From: Cyprinodon diabolis
Lineage: Eukaryota; Chordata; Actinopteri; Cyprinodontiformes; Cyprinodontidae
Length of the DNA stretch: 64,000 nt
Reading direction: 5' to 3'
Assembly: GCA_030533445.1 (NCBI GenBank)
Contig: CM060072.1
Span: 13,421,875-13,485,874, forward strand
Part shown: positions 1-11,206 of the stretch, piece by piece
How positions within the stretch are numbered: position 1 is the stretch's first letter
Layout of the letters: each line of letters starts with the position of its first letter
Position numbers and translations under genes: made by a program
The notes under the pieces: model-generated
What the model was told of the DNA's origin: nothing
The model's input: the letters and a program-made list of their open reading frames with translations, nothing else
Database searches by the model: none

Positions 1-714
1 CACATATGCATGTGTTTCTTCCACTGAGTGGTTGCCATAACTAGTCCACTTCCTTATAGTAGTTGTGTTTTTGTCCTTTTTTTCTTTTTTTTTAGAAATA
101 GTTTATGTTGTGTGGTTGTGTATGTATGTCTGTATGCATGCGCTATCCTTATTTGCGTTACTGGATGTGCTTTTCCGCGTTTGAAATGTCAGCTTTCAGC
201 TGTCATCCTCTGGTTTCTGTTCTGTTCAACCCAGGAGGAAATGGAGAGCTCTAATCTATCAGTGCCTTGCAGATGCTGAGAGATACTAGTCTGTCCATAT
301 AACGAGAAAAGACAGGCAGTCTGCCTCATACCAAATGCAAACAAGCAAAGTCAGGGGTTGAACAGTAGTCATGGTGAGGTTTTTAAATGAACGATTTCAA
401 TTCCCAGCTCTCCTTCTACTTAAAAGCCAGATAATAAAATAGTATTAGAATATGGATCATTCCAATAGAAAGATGGTTAAAGATAGTTGTAAAGTAGATG
501 TCACATAATTGAACTGTAGATAATGTGTTTGAATAAGGAAAGCAGATTTAACACATGTTGACAATCGATAATTGTTCTAAACAATTGTTTCATTTTTATA
601 TTAATCAGGGCTATAAATAAACTTTAAAATCATGCAATTCCAAAGTGGCAGCTTATAAATTCCTTAATTTTCATTGAAAACATTGTATAAAATTTGTTTC
701 TTGGACTCAGTTAA

Positions 715-1094
715 AGGTATAGTGGAGGATGTTCTTTTTCTGAGTGGATCATCAAAATAAGTGGTTCTCTTAACTGTCAATCATTATGCTGATATGTTTA
801 CGTAAGGCCATCCTACGTGCTTGTCCCCACTTTCACTTACCGGTGGTGAGTATGACTCAGTTAAAACATTGCAATTCTTCTTTTGGAAAGTAAACTTGTA
901 TAAGCGCTGCAAACTGCAACTTTTAAACAGAGCGTGCACATGGGGAAATGGGTTCGTACATGCTCTCACATGTGTTTAACAGGCGTTTCTTCTCTGGATC
1001 AGGTACAGGGTTGTGCATCTGCTTTTTTTCCCCTTTTTTTTAAGTGGAGTGGGCGGGTCTTTTCAAAACTTCTCGAAAATCCTCCATTATACCT
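715..1094. mobile_element. piggyBac-type non-autonomous element (MITE)
   Basis: The 380-bp element is flanked by TTAA at 711-714 and at 1095-1098. Its ends are 16-bp inverted repeats AGGTATARTGGAGGAT, with one mismatch between the arms. TTAA duplication is the signature of piggyBac-type transposition. There is no transposase frame inside, so it would have depended on an autonomous relative. Superfamily is inferred only from the TTAA target. Confidence 0.8.
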
Positions 1095-2147
1095 TTAAGA
1101 TATAAAACGTGTTATTACTGCATTTCTTGGTAATGACTCATAGGGCACCTAGCATTTCATCACTGTCCCAAAATATCTTTCACTAAAAACCTTTGAGGTA
1201 ACTTAAGATCAAACGCTAAATAGCTTACATTTGACTAAATGCTAAGCAGATAGAGTAACTATTCAGCTTATATTCAGCTATTCAAAGAGCTGTGAACAGT
1301 GCTTCATATGTAGATGATGTTCACCTGTTCCCTTACAAACATTTTAAGTTGGGCTGATTAATTCATTAATTAATGTTAGAAAGAATTATTACGAGAAACC
1401 ATGTAGAATTATGCTTTGATAAGTATAGACAAGTTTTCCAGCAAGAACTATGGGAGCTGTAATTTTTATTTTCTGCTAGCAACTTCCCAGAGCCTTCAAG
1501 AGTGCTCATAGAGTAATTGCATCGCTGGATGTAAAAGGCCAGCCTTCAATCTCCACCTCTTCTCTCTCCGTAACCATCCGGCATTATGATAAGACTCATT
1601 CAGCCACTAACTTGATTGAACATCTGCCTTCATGTACAGCAAATTGCTTAGTGTATCAGCACAGAGTCACTGTGTAAATATTATTATAAGATTGTGAGCC
1701 TTTCAGGTTTTTGCAGAGTCCTTGTCTACTGTCATGGACTCAAACTGAAAAATATGTTATGCTGGTTGTAATATTAGGCCATTTCTTACATTCTAACCAT
1801 ACCATTTAATATGGTAGCAGGGTGAGGAATTGATAAACTATCTACTTTTATGAGAAATAACTGAAAATGTACCAATTTAGAGTCATTGCTCTCCAAGGCA
1901 CATAAATCATGACCTTATTCAACTAGAACAAAGCCTTGAATGCCTAAAATAATAAAAAATATCATACTTTGCCTCTCCTTAATTCAGCAACCACTTCAAC
2001 TCCAAAGATGGCTGTGGTAGGCCTGACCGGGTAGATCAGAATTTCATTTCTGACTTGTCAAATTGTGGAGAATTTGCTCTACTCCAATGCTCTCCCAGAT
2101 GATTGAGCTCCTTACCTTATATCCTACATATATATATATATGTCTAT

Positions 2148-2390
2148 TAGGTGAGTGGTGGCCTAGTGGTTAGGGTATTGTGCTTGGAATCCATAGGTTC
2201 TCAGTTCAAGCACAACTCCCGCAGACTGACACTTTGGGTCCCTGAGCAAGACCCTTTACCCCACACTGCTCCTCGGGCGACTCACAATGGCAGCCCACTG
2301 CTCCCCAAGGAGATAGATTAAATGCAAAGTGTGCATTTCATTGCTCTGTATTTGTGATAGTGTAATAACAATAAAAAAGCTGAAAAAATA
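2148..2390 (+). mobile_element. V-SINE-like tRNA-derived SINE
   Basis: A tRNA-like head carries an A-box-like block (gtggcctagtggttagg, 2157-2173) and a B-box-like block (agttcaagcac, 2203-2213). It is followed by a body with ccctgagcaagaccctttaccc and cactgctcc...cagcccactgctcc, typical of the vertebrate V-SINE group, and ends in an AT-rich tail with aataacaataaa. It is a retrocopy, not a tRNA gene: the cloverleaf is not complete. The exact subfamily is not known to me. Confidence 0.65.
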
Positions 2391-2489
2391 CCCATTGGAT
2401 TGCAAAAACACTATGCAGTGAAAGCTACTTTTAGCTGGATGTAGGCAGCTAAAATTTATGTTTCGGTCATAAAATAGAGGCACTAGACG

Positions 2490-2760
2490 TTGTATAGTAC
2501 GACTGAGCCAGGCATGCGGTTGGCGTTCATTGGCAAATGCGTGGTCATCAGGTTTCTCCCTTTGGGGCCAGGTAGGGCCAAGCCCAAAGGAGTGGGGGGA
2601 GTTAATATCTCAGGGCACCCACCACCTATTGGGGTAACTATGAGTGACTGTGCAGAGAACTGGGTAGCACTTGAAGGTGTAGGCCTCGGCAATCTGATCC
2701 ACAGACACTTAACATGTTGAACAGAATTTAGCTTAGCTTGCCAATTTATCAACCTTTGTC
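2490..2760 (+). repeat. possible LINE 5' region fragment
   Basis: The stretch is clearly richer in GC than its surroundings and reads like a decayed dispersed repeat. The segment with gactgtgcagagaactgggtagcact and ggtgtaggcctcggcaatctgatcc resembles, as I recall, sequence found upstream of the start of fish RTE-like LINE reading frames. Open frames of 76 and 89 codons on opposite strands carry no recognisable domain. Confidence 0.35.
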
Positions 2761-2999
2761 TAGTTAATGTTCTTTTTTTTTAGTATTCATTAACTAAATC
2801 TGTATCTGTTCCTGTATTCTTGATACCAGGAAGCGACAACAAGCCTGAAGAAAAGAAAAGCAGTTCTGTTAATATTACATTAAAATAATATGGCTTATGT
2901 GATCAAATCTGCTTGAAGGCTAAACTTGTTTTTTGTAGGAATAAAGAATTACAACAAATTTGATTTAAAAAGAAGACAAACAAGTGCGGTGACCTCAAT

Positions 3000-3520
3000 T
3001 GGATGAATTGTTTGGACGTTGCCATTTCATTCCATCTTTTGTTGGAGTTGGGAAGCCACTTGGCAATTCTCTCCGCATATTATTTATAAAATTTGGAAGG
3101 CTGCAAGGAAATTGCAAAATTGAATTGCATGTCTGCTGCGTAGTTGTGTTTGATTGATGTGGAAAAATGTTTTAGGCTGCAAATAAATCAAATGATAGAT
3201 GGAGGGCTAAATGCCCTTTTTAAATAATTACTGACAGAGTTTCCATTGTTCCCTTAGTCCAATTACGCAACAGCTTTTGTCCACAATAAAAGCTGCCAAG
3301 GATGACATTTGTTCCCTCTCTCCCATGCATGACTCTCCTTCAGTTGCTCGGTGACATTAAATCGCCAAAAGCATTGCTGTTTTTGTCTTTGCATATAGCG
3401 CAGACGTTAACTCACTTTGCAGAAGATAAACAAGTTACAAAAATCAAATGACCTCATGCACATTTTTCCTATTGATTTCTTTTGTAAATGGAGGAAGGTT
3501 TATCTCATTAGTTTGTTAAA
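3000..3520. other. repeat-free stretch, candidate conserved non-coding element
   Basis: About 520 bp of balanced composition, with blocks such as ttggatgaattgtttggacg, ttaaataattactgacag and gaggaaggtttatctcattag, without repeat similarity or open frame. It lies 3.3 kb upstream of the first jade2 exon. It could be an intronic enhancer; this is inference from appearance only. Confidence 0.2.
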
Positions 3521-5249
3521 TTGCCTATTTGTAATCTTCTGTCTTGTCACCCATCAGTAAGGGAGGATGACTTCTAAGTGGTAGTCTCCAAAAAATAGTT
3601 AGGGAAAGATGAATAGGGTTTGCATTGCAGTTGCAGGCAGGGAGAGGAAGAAAGACGGCAGAACATAAAACTGCAGGAGCTTGTAATAGAGTTTCCTAGA
3701 CATTAATTAGCTGCAGCCATTCCTGTACAAACACACAGTAATAAAACTGATATACTGAGGTCCTCTCTTGCATTCCTTTTTCTTCCTTCTACTCTACTAG
3801 TGGCTTATTATTCCTTCTTTTTGTTATGTTGTTTTTTTTCCAGTTTCTCCATCTATTTCATAGCTACCTAATGTACTTTTAGATATTATGTTCCTATTGT
3901 TTTCTCGTCACTTACTGTCTCATCAGACAGTCTCCTCTGTTTGTTATTTCTCTTCCATTTTCTTATTATCTTTTCTGTCTTACTCTTGTCTCTCCACTGG
4001 AGAGAAACATCTGAAAGTGGCAGCATAAAGATAAATGGAGAAGGAGAAAAGGAGAGTAAAGAAAAAAAGATTAGGGAGGAGCTGTTCGCCCCAAGTCTTT
4101 ATCTGTTCTTCCCTGTTTTGCTGAAGGGGAAGAAAAGATCTATTACAGCCTTGGTTTTACCATCTAACGTACACTCCTAATCAGAAAATCCTGCAGTGGA
4201 GCAACCGCACTTACTGTGACAGTAGTGTCGGCTTGAACGGGTTTTGCAGACAGTCGAGCCCGGTTAAACACACACTCTTGCTCTATTTTATTACTTGTTT
4301 GTGTTGGCTGGCAGTCAGCAGAGGTAGCCAAGCAGCACAGCCATGAATGCTGCTTTCTACATTATGGTCCTTTCATATACTGCACTGTGACTCATCTTTC
4401 ATTCCCTACTCCACATAAATGATCATCACTTCTGAATTTCTGACTAGTAAGCAGTTGGCTGGACACTGCAATTCTGTATTAATTTTATCAGTGAGCACAC
4501 TGTACATTAGCACTAATGAGTGAAACAAATCTTCAGTGATAATGTTCTTACTAAGGGAAGAAGACCTGAAGTCAGCTGGTCTGTTTTTTTTTTAATCCAC
4601 ACCCATACTTAAAAAGAGTAAGTGTTAAAGGCTGAGCATATTAAGGCAAAGTTTCTTTGTTTATTCATCCAAAGCATCAAAATCTGTTCTGGAACAAGCT
4701 GGATTCAGAAAAGTTGGCAGCCAAATCGCGTAGTTGAGGCTACACTCTACTTCCTCTACTGGAAGTACATTCTCAATGTCACTGAGTGAGGAAAAGGTGC
4801 TGTGTGTTAGAGATTTCTTACATCAGCAAAAGATTACCTAAGTAAATAACATAATTTCAAACATATGAAATACATGAAACTGATAAAGCAATTTATTTAC
4901 AAATCACTGATAACATCATGTAAACATGTTACAAATGGGTGTTGTTTTCAGAGGCAAAAAGCTCCTTACTTTAAAATGATAAAAGGATGTTAAAAGGAAA
5001 GTAAGGATTTTAATTCTTTTTGGATATCTTACTGCTAAGATTATTAATTACGGGTAGGATAATGTTTATTTTGCTAATTGGTTAATCTGTTGATTCTTTG
5101 TTCAATTAATAATCAGATGGCTAAAGGTTCCTCATCTCAAAGAAGATTTTTTTACAGAATTAAACCAGGTGAAACTAAAACTTTACATTTAAGGAATTCT
5201 GAATAGAGCATATTGGCAGAAGAATTTTTTTTTTCTTTAATCTTAAATG

Positions 5250-5251
<2 letters not shown>

Positions 5252-5315
<64 letters not shown>
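5252..5315. repeat. (AT)n microsatellite, first block
   Basis: A pure AT dinucleotide run of 64 bases. It is separated from a second, longer AT run by about 52 bp of unique sequence. Confidence 0.97.
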
Positions 5316-5320
<5 letters not shown>

Positions 5321-5365
5321 GCTCCCAGGCCTCTGGTAGAGGACCCCAGCTTGGAGGAAGGAATA

Positions 5366-5367
<2 letters not shown>

Positions 5368-5455
<88 letters not shown>
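5368..5455. repeat. (AT)n microsatellite, second block
   Basis: A pure AT dinucleotide run of 88 bases. The 5316-5367 spacer contains the small palindrome cctctggtagagg. Confidence 0.97.
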
Positions 5456-5459
<4 letters not shown>

Positions 5460-6809
5460 CAATGCAATTTACAGATACAATTCAACCGGATCATACAGTC
5501 AAACTGATTTAAAGTTTTCCATCTAAGCAAAAACCACTTAATTGCGTCGACTCATTGACTCAAAGGCAATCCCTCACACTAAGCATGCTTGTACCGACAG
5601 TGGAGAGGAAAAACTCCCTTTTAACAGGAAGAAATCTCCAGCAGGACCAGGCTCCGTGTGCCGAGGCCGTATGGGTTTCAAGGAAACAGAAGCAGAGATA
5701 CAGAAAAAAGCAGAGATACAAAGGGAACTTTACACACCTATGCTTCTGTTATTTGCTCTTTTTGAACCTGTTTCTCGTTGGTGGTCTTATATCAACATCA
5801 TAAGTAGGGATGTAGTGAGATGACACTAGTTTTACAGATTCAGAAGATACTTTGAGCTGTGGAACAACAAAACAAAGCTTTTAAAAGAAATGGGATGTAG
5901 AATGCCATGTTACCGCTTGCTTTTCCTTTTATGTTTTGTTTGTTCTTGATGCCCTTCACTTTATGACTTACAATATCACTGCTGCAGGTCCCAGAATAGA
6001 CAGACAGAGGCTCTATGTGTGAGAATGATCATCTGCTTTGATACACCCACTCCCCCAGGTCTCATAAACACCACATCCGAGCGCACCTTGTTTATTTCTG
6101 GAATCCTCCTACATGCAGGGATTTGACTGTGTCTCTATTTACATCTACTTTGTTTGCGCTGACCTTTAAAGGTTTCAGGGTTAATGTCAATATTTTATTG
6201 CAATGATTACCTTTTTAATGCCTCCTCTTGCTTCCTTTTGCTCTAACTCATTATGGCTATTTCTGCCTTTCTTCTCCCGTCAGTGGCTGCATATACAGCT
6301 ATGCTCAATTTTGCTCTGCAACATCTTCATATATGGGGATAGACATTATTCAAAAATCGTGTTACTTTTTTCAAAATGCTACTTTCTGTCGCTGCCTGCT
6401 TTTGGTTAAAGGGGGCATCCTTAGACAACTCTGTAATCTCCTAACTCAATTTGAAGATCACCAGAGCAGGGAAATAACAGTTCTTGTAATACATAATTGT
6501 TTTGTTATTTAAAAATGAAGTCAATGGGTGTTGTGGGGGTGGTTCACGGGTGCAAAATGTCAACAGTTGGGCTGTTAATTAAAAAATCAGTGTGTGTTTT
6601 TTTTTGTTGCTTTTATTTCTACTCTGCTCATTACCGTGTATATCAAAAAACAAACAAAAGCAAAAGTCAAAATCTATTTGAGTGTACCTTAAGTCATCAC
6701 CAAAGGGGAAAAAAAGCTCTGTAAAATCACTTCCATCCATGGATAAATGTCATTTTTAAGTCAGGAAGCAAAAATGTTCTTACTCACCCCCCTTTTTTCT
6801 TGCCTCCAG

Positions 6810-6967
6810 GTGTTTCGTACAGACCTCATCACGGCCATGAAGCTGCCAGACTCAGCCCAGCTCGGCCCAGACGACTTCTACGTGCTGTCAGACCCCTGGA
6901 GACAAGAGTGGGAGAAGGGAGTGCAGGTCCCAGCCAACCTGGAAGCCATACCAGAGCCTGTGGTCAG
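6810..6967 (+). CDS. jade2: jade2 internal coding exon (N-terminal region, before PHD fingers)
   Basis: This exon encodes 52 residues plus two bases of an Arg codon. It starts at [15 protein letters not shown], passes through [14 protein letters not shown] and ends at EAIPEPVV(R). This block is the conserved N-terminal stretch of JADE1/2/3, scaffold proteins that bring the KAT7/HBO1 histone acetyltransferase to chromatin; the PHD-zinc knuckle-PHD module follows in later exons, outside the window. The ending EAIPEPVVR is, from memory, closer to human JADE2 than to JADE1 or JADE3. The acceptor is a pyrimidine tract ending in tgcctccag (AG at 6808-6809); the donor is gtagga at 6968. The exon begins in phase 0 and ends after two bases of a codon. 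Several stop codons follow in the intron in the same frame. Family assignment is firm; the JADE2 paralogue call is strong but rests on recalled sequences. Confidence 0.93.
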
Positions 6968-7607
6968 GTAGGATGGATTTATATCTAAAGATGGCTTTCT
7001 GCAGGGCCTGGTTTAACTGTGAGCATGCAGAAGGCTATTTATCATATTAAATTAAATGTGTTTTTTTTTTCAACTGAAGTGGAAGGTGAACTGTTAAGAC
7101 CCGTATTTTTTGTTTTTCGAACAGCATATTTTGAACTTTTTCCTTAACAGGACATAATCCATTTTTGCATAAAATGATAATTCTCTAATTCTCAAATGTT
7201 TACTTTGTTTGAATCAAAGGGTGATTTTACCTGCCTACCATTTAAAACTGTTCAAGAAATTAGTCATTGTATAGACCACGTTAGTAAGTCTGCATTCCAT
7301 GCAGACATGATTATAATGAAATAAAAATGGCAGATAAAAATGGTTCAACATTGTAAACAAACTGGGGTTGAGGATTAGACAAAATGTGAGACAGAGATGT
7401 GCTGAAAAATCAGCTTCTAATGAACATGGGAGAATTTCCTATGATTGTTATGATGCCAATTATTTTTTAATGGATTATTGAGATGTTTAAATATTAAAAA
7501 TATATCCCTCTTTGTACATCTTTTTATAGAACCATGTTCTAATTGGTAAAAAATGTTTTGTTTTAATTACAAGAAATTTAAACAATATATTTGAATGACT
7601 TTTGCAG

Positions 7608-7647
7608 AATCTACCACACTGTAACAGATGCATATTATAAGCTGCTG
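7608..7647 (+). other. candidate 40-nt cryptic exon in the jade2 intron
   Basis: The segment is bounded by ttttgcag (AG 7606-7607) and by the strong donor gtgagtgc at 7648. Entered from the upstream jade2 exon, it reads on without a stop (R-IYHTVTDAYYKLL). Because 40 is not a multiple of three, the 61900 exon would then be read in a shifted frame and meet a TGA within about 35 codons. If spliced at all it would act as a frame-breaking (poison-type) exon. Splice-site quality is seen; use in vivo is speculation. Confidence 0.2.
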
Positions 7648-8769
7648 GTGAGTGCTTTAGTTTTGAACTGCTGACATCGTTTACTAAAGATATAATTGCA
7701 AATGAATTAGATTGTTTTACAGCATTTCTTTAATACAAATAAAATCGCATACAAACTGCGGAAGGGGTTTTTACTTAAAGCCAAAATGGCAAAATCCCAC
7801 TTCCTTATGTTCCCCAAATTATTTAGCTGGTCTGACCAAAACCAGGAAAAACTTTCATTCCATTGAGAATTGATGTGTTAAACTGGAGCCGATTTCCTCA
7901 TTAGAATTAGCAAAATATTGCACAGTTTTTAAACCTACGGACATAATTCATACATTTAGGCCATTTGAACACAAAGGAATGAGAAGGGAAGCAGGTTTGA
8001 ATTTTCACATGCCTTATATACAGACATAGATGTTAAGGTGGTTGGCAGATGTGCCTGAGTTTTACATTCATCCCCCTCCTTGTGTCAAAGATTATAGACC
8101 TTTCTGATTTCTAGTACTCCCAGCAGCTGCTCAACATACCCATGTGTTTTTTTTGGCATTCGAGGAACTAATGAAAATGCTCAGACTACCCAGTAATGCT
8201 TGTAGCCCCGAGAGGCCACACTCGCACACAATCTCATTCAGAGCTTCTGGAAGACAGAATATTTAATGAATTTTGCAGAAAGATTTGGTCAAAAGTTTTA
8301 TTATTTTTACCAGTCTGAAGAAATGCAAAAAAAAAAGCAGATCTGCAAAACATTTTCGTCCAAATTGATTTCATTAATCATATTCTGCTACTAAGAGGCA
8401 TTTTCTGAGTTTTTTATAATGGGTCAGAATATTACAGGTACACAGATTCACTGATGATGCTTCTTTGTGATGTTTTTTTTTTCAAGGTTTTTTAAAATTC
8501 AAATTAAAAGCTTGAGATTTCTTGTTTTTTCCTATAGAAGTGAACTCAGTAGAACTAGAACTGAGAGACCGCCTGTAACGTAAAGTTTGAGAGAGCTTAA
8601 ATTTAAATTTGTTGTTTACTTTTAAAAGATCCCTCTTAATCGTCAAAAATAATGAAGAGATGATACATATTTGGGTTGCATTCAATTGAATTAGGTTCTA
8701 CCCATAGATTTGAGAATCCTAACAAAAGATCTGTTCTGATCTATTGTAGGTCTGGCTCTATATTCTGGC

Positions 8770-9420
8770 TTGTTGTCCTAGAAACTAATGCTCTAGCTAT
8801 ATATATATATATATTTTTTTTGTTGCATCAACTTCAGGATTGTCTATTTTAAGATTATGTTTAACTCGATCCATCTTCCCATTTAATGTGCAAACTTGCA
8901 AGTCATTGCTAAGAAAAGAAAAGCATTGCTCTAGCATGATGCTGCCACTACCTTGCTTTACCAGGTTCATGGTGTGCTCAGCATGTTGCACAGTGTTGCT
9001 TTTCCTCCAGGTGTGTTGTAAAGCTTAAAAGGTTGAATTTTGGTCTCATTTGATCAGATGACCATCTTTCTTGTGTTTTGCAGTGTCCCCCACTTTGGTT
9101 GCGGTCACCATGGGCCTTATACAGTAGCAGCATCTCTGACTAGTGTTCTCTTTTGCAAATCTGTCAGTTTGGGTGTAAAGCCATTTCTCTGAAAGTTATC
9201 TGTGCCCTTCTCTCTCCAGTTTTTAGGAGATCAAGCAACATCCTTGACGTTTCTAAAACCAAGGATGCGATTTCATAACCTAACCCTGCTTTAAACTTGT
9301 CCATATTTTACCTGACCTATCTGCTGTGTTCCTTGGTCTTCATAGTGCTTTTTCTTCAGGAATGTTTTCTAACAAACCTTGAACAAAAGATTGCACAACT
9401 CTGAAAGGAAAAGAGGAGGG
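8770..9420 (-). mobile_element. Tc1-like transposon relic
   Basis: Read on the - strand, a transposase-like frame starts near 9343 with MKTKEHS, followed by KAGLGYE-like sequence near 9290, a LTDLQKRTLV-like segment near 9170 and a GSGSIML segment near 8930. These match the order of the N-terminal helix-turn-helix and catalytic core of fish Tc1-like transposases. Frameshifts, stops and a large internal deletion break the gene. No terminal inverted repeats are clear; the left edge abuts an AT/T-rich run near 8800. Confidence 0.8.
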
Positions 9421-9675
9421 ATAGATGATTGCACGGTCCTAGAGAACACAGATAGTACATTCTTTCAGCTACAGCACATGCCGTCAGACATGATAGCATG
9501 TTGCCAAAATGCATTCACAATTAAATTCATAAAGAACCTTGAAGGGCTGGTTATCTAACAAATCTCTAAAGCCTTCAAAGATCAGCTGGATAAAGTCCAC
9601 ATAGGTGATCTTTATAGAATATTGCTATTAAGGCTGGAGGTTATGCTAGATTTCATTTTAAGCATTTGTTTACAG

Positions 9676-9723
9676 ATCAACTATTACTGCTCAGCTTTCC
9701 TGCCAGAGGAATATATTCAGTGG
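9676..9723 (+). other. candidate 48-nt in-frame cassette exon
   Basis: The segment lies between tttgtttacag and donor gtaggt. Inserted between the two jade2 exons it adds exactly 16 codons with no stop and keeps both junctions in frame (AG|A at the start, GG|G at the end). The encoded residues (STITAQLSCQRNIFS) have no known counterpart in JADE proteins. Such pseudo-exons are expected by chance in a 55-kb intron, so this is only a candidate. Confidence 0.15.
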
Positions 9724-10680
9724 GTAGGTGCTGTTAATTTATGCTGTATGCCACCAGCAGCCCAAGCAGAGCCTGGGGGCAGAAAAAAGGGAAAGATACT
9801 GTAGATGGTTGAATTGGGGCTTATCTGTCAGCTGATGTGATAAAATGATGAAGTGAGATACAGTGAAGTTGTAATGGAGTGATGACGGATAGATGGTAAG
9901 ATAGTGAGAGTGTGACTGAGATCTGTCTTGTTTTTTTTGTTTTTCTTTAAGTCTTATGGCATTAAGACTACTCCTTTTTTGTTCTTTCCTCCTTTGTTCA
10001 TAGTGTTTCTCTTGGCTTAAATCAACAGCTGCTGTACTGAGGGAAAATGTTCAACCACCACTCATTTGTGTATGATTTGCTTCCCTATGATGTAGCTACT
10101 GTAGATCGTCTGATAAGCTGGTGTTTATCAATATCACTTCAGGTTGTTTTTTTCTGATGAGATTTTTTCTTTAAATTATTTTATTTGACTCATTCTTGAA
10201 TAATGGAAGACAAAAAGAGCATGATTTACTGAAAATTTTAGGTGTCTAAAATTCATCTATTTAAGGATTAGGGAAAAAGCCTGCATAGACTCAGTAAAAG
10301 GTTGTATCCTCTTTTAGCTGATCATCTACTCTGTGGAGTAAAAGCTAATCATTTCAAACATCACAATCTTGCTGCTAAAAAAAACATATTTTTTGTATCT
10401 TCTGTTTTTTTCATAGATTTAAGCAAAAATAAACTAAAAGACAACATTCTTTGTGACTGTTGGCATTCCAAAGGGAGGAAACCTTCACCGGTGCAGACTT
10501 AGCATCTGCATTGCATAACATGAGATTAAATTATGTTTCTGTTAATTGCTACATTGGCGTAACACCTATGTAATTTGGGCGGGAGTAGATGAAGGGAACT
10601 GTATTTTTTCATGTTTTTAAATTACTTGACATGTCAAAAAACGTAGACAGCTATCAGAGTTTTGTACGTACGACTGAGTA

Positions 10681-11204
10681 TTAGGGCCAGGCTAGAGATT
10701 TTCTTTCTTTTTTTAATACGAGAATAAAGTTGCAATATTTTCAGAATAAAGTTGTAATATTACAAGAATAAAATCGTAACTAGTGAGAATAAAGTTGTAC
10801 ATTTACTAGAATAAAGTCATGAAATTACAGAAATTAAGTTCATACAACATCATCATACCACAACCCATTTCAGAAAAGTTCGAGTTCCGACCAGCATGAC
10901 TGCCGACCAGAACAACCAAACAGCAACCTGAGTCCACTTTGATAAACTGCCCAGTTTGATGCTACAGTTTGATGCTAGTGTGCTAAAAGATTTCTTTATT
11001 TGTCAAACTGATGCCAAAGTATAACTTGCATGATGCTAGATTCTCCATATTTTATGTAAGAAAGTGGTTTTTGTAAGAGTTGTCATAAAATCCAACTTTA
11101 TTCTCTCAATGTTACGACTTTATTCTCATGATTTTTTTACTTTATTCCCATAATATTACGATTTTATTCTGGAATGGAAAAAGAAATATCTAGCCTGGCA
11201 CTAA
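10681..11204. mobile_element. 524-bp TIR element with repeated GAATAAAGT arms
   Basis: The left end reads TTAGGGCCAGGCTAGAgATTT and the right end is its near-perfect inverted copy (TTAGTGCCAGGCTAGATATTT). TA flanks both sides (10679-10680 and 11205-11206). Behind the left terminus are about five units of roughly 21 bp built on GAATAAAGTYGTAAY; inverted units occupy the right arm (11095-11172). The middle (about 10850-11090) is unique and has no transposase frame. A TA duplication is compatible with Tc1/mariner-like or IS-like elements, but the superfamily is not settled. Confidence 0.8.
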
Positions 11205-11206
11205 TA

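Larger units (their letters stand above)
1..6809 (+). other. jade2: 3' part of an upstream jade2 intron
   Basis: No exon encoding the expected upstream JADE2 residues (the short serine-rich N-terminus ending just before VFRTDL) was seen. The stretch is therefore read as intron on the basis of the acceptor at 6808-6809. It holds a piggyBac-type MITE, a V-SINE-like copy, a possible LINE fragment and AT microsatellites. The rest (1099-2147, 2761-5251, 5456-6800) is AT-rich DNA without a repeat I recognise. Confidence 0.75.

Noticed and set aside
2157..2235. tRNA gene
   Set aside because: The A and B boxes are followed by a V-SINE body, and the cloverleaf is not complete; it is a SINE head.
5175..5462. 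95-codon Ile/Tyr repeat protein
   Set aside because: It is a translation of the AT microsatellites.
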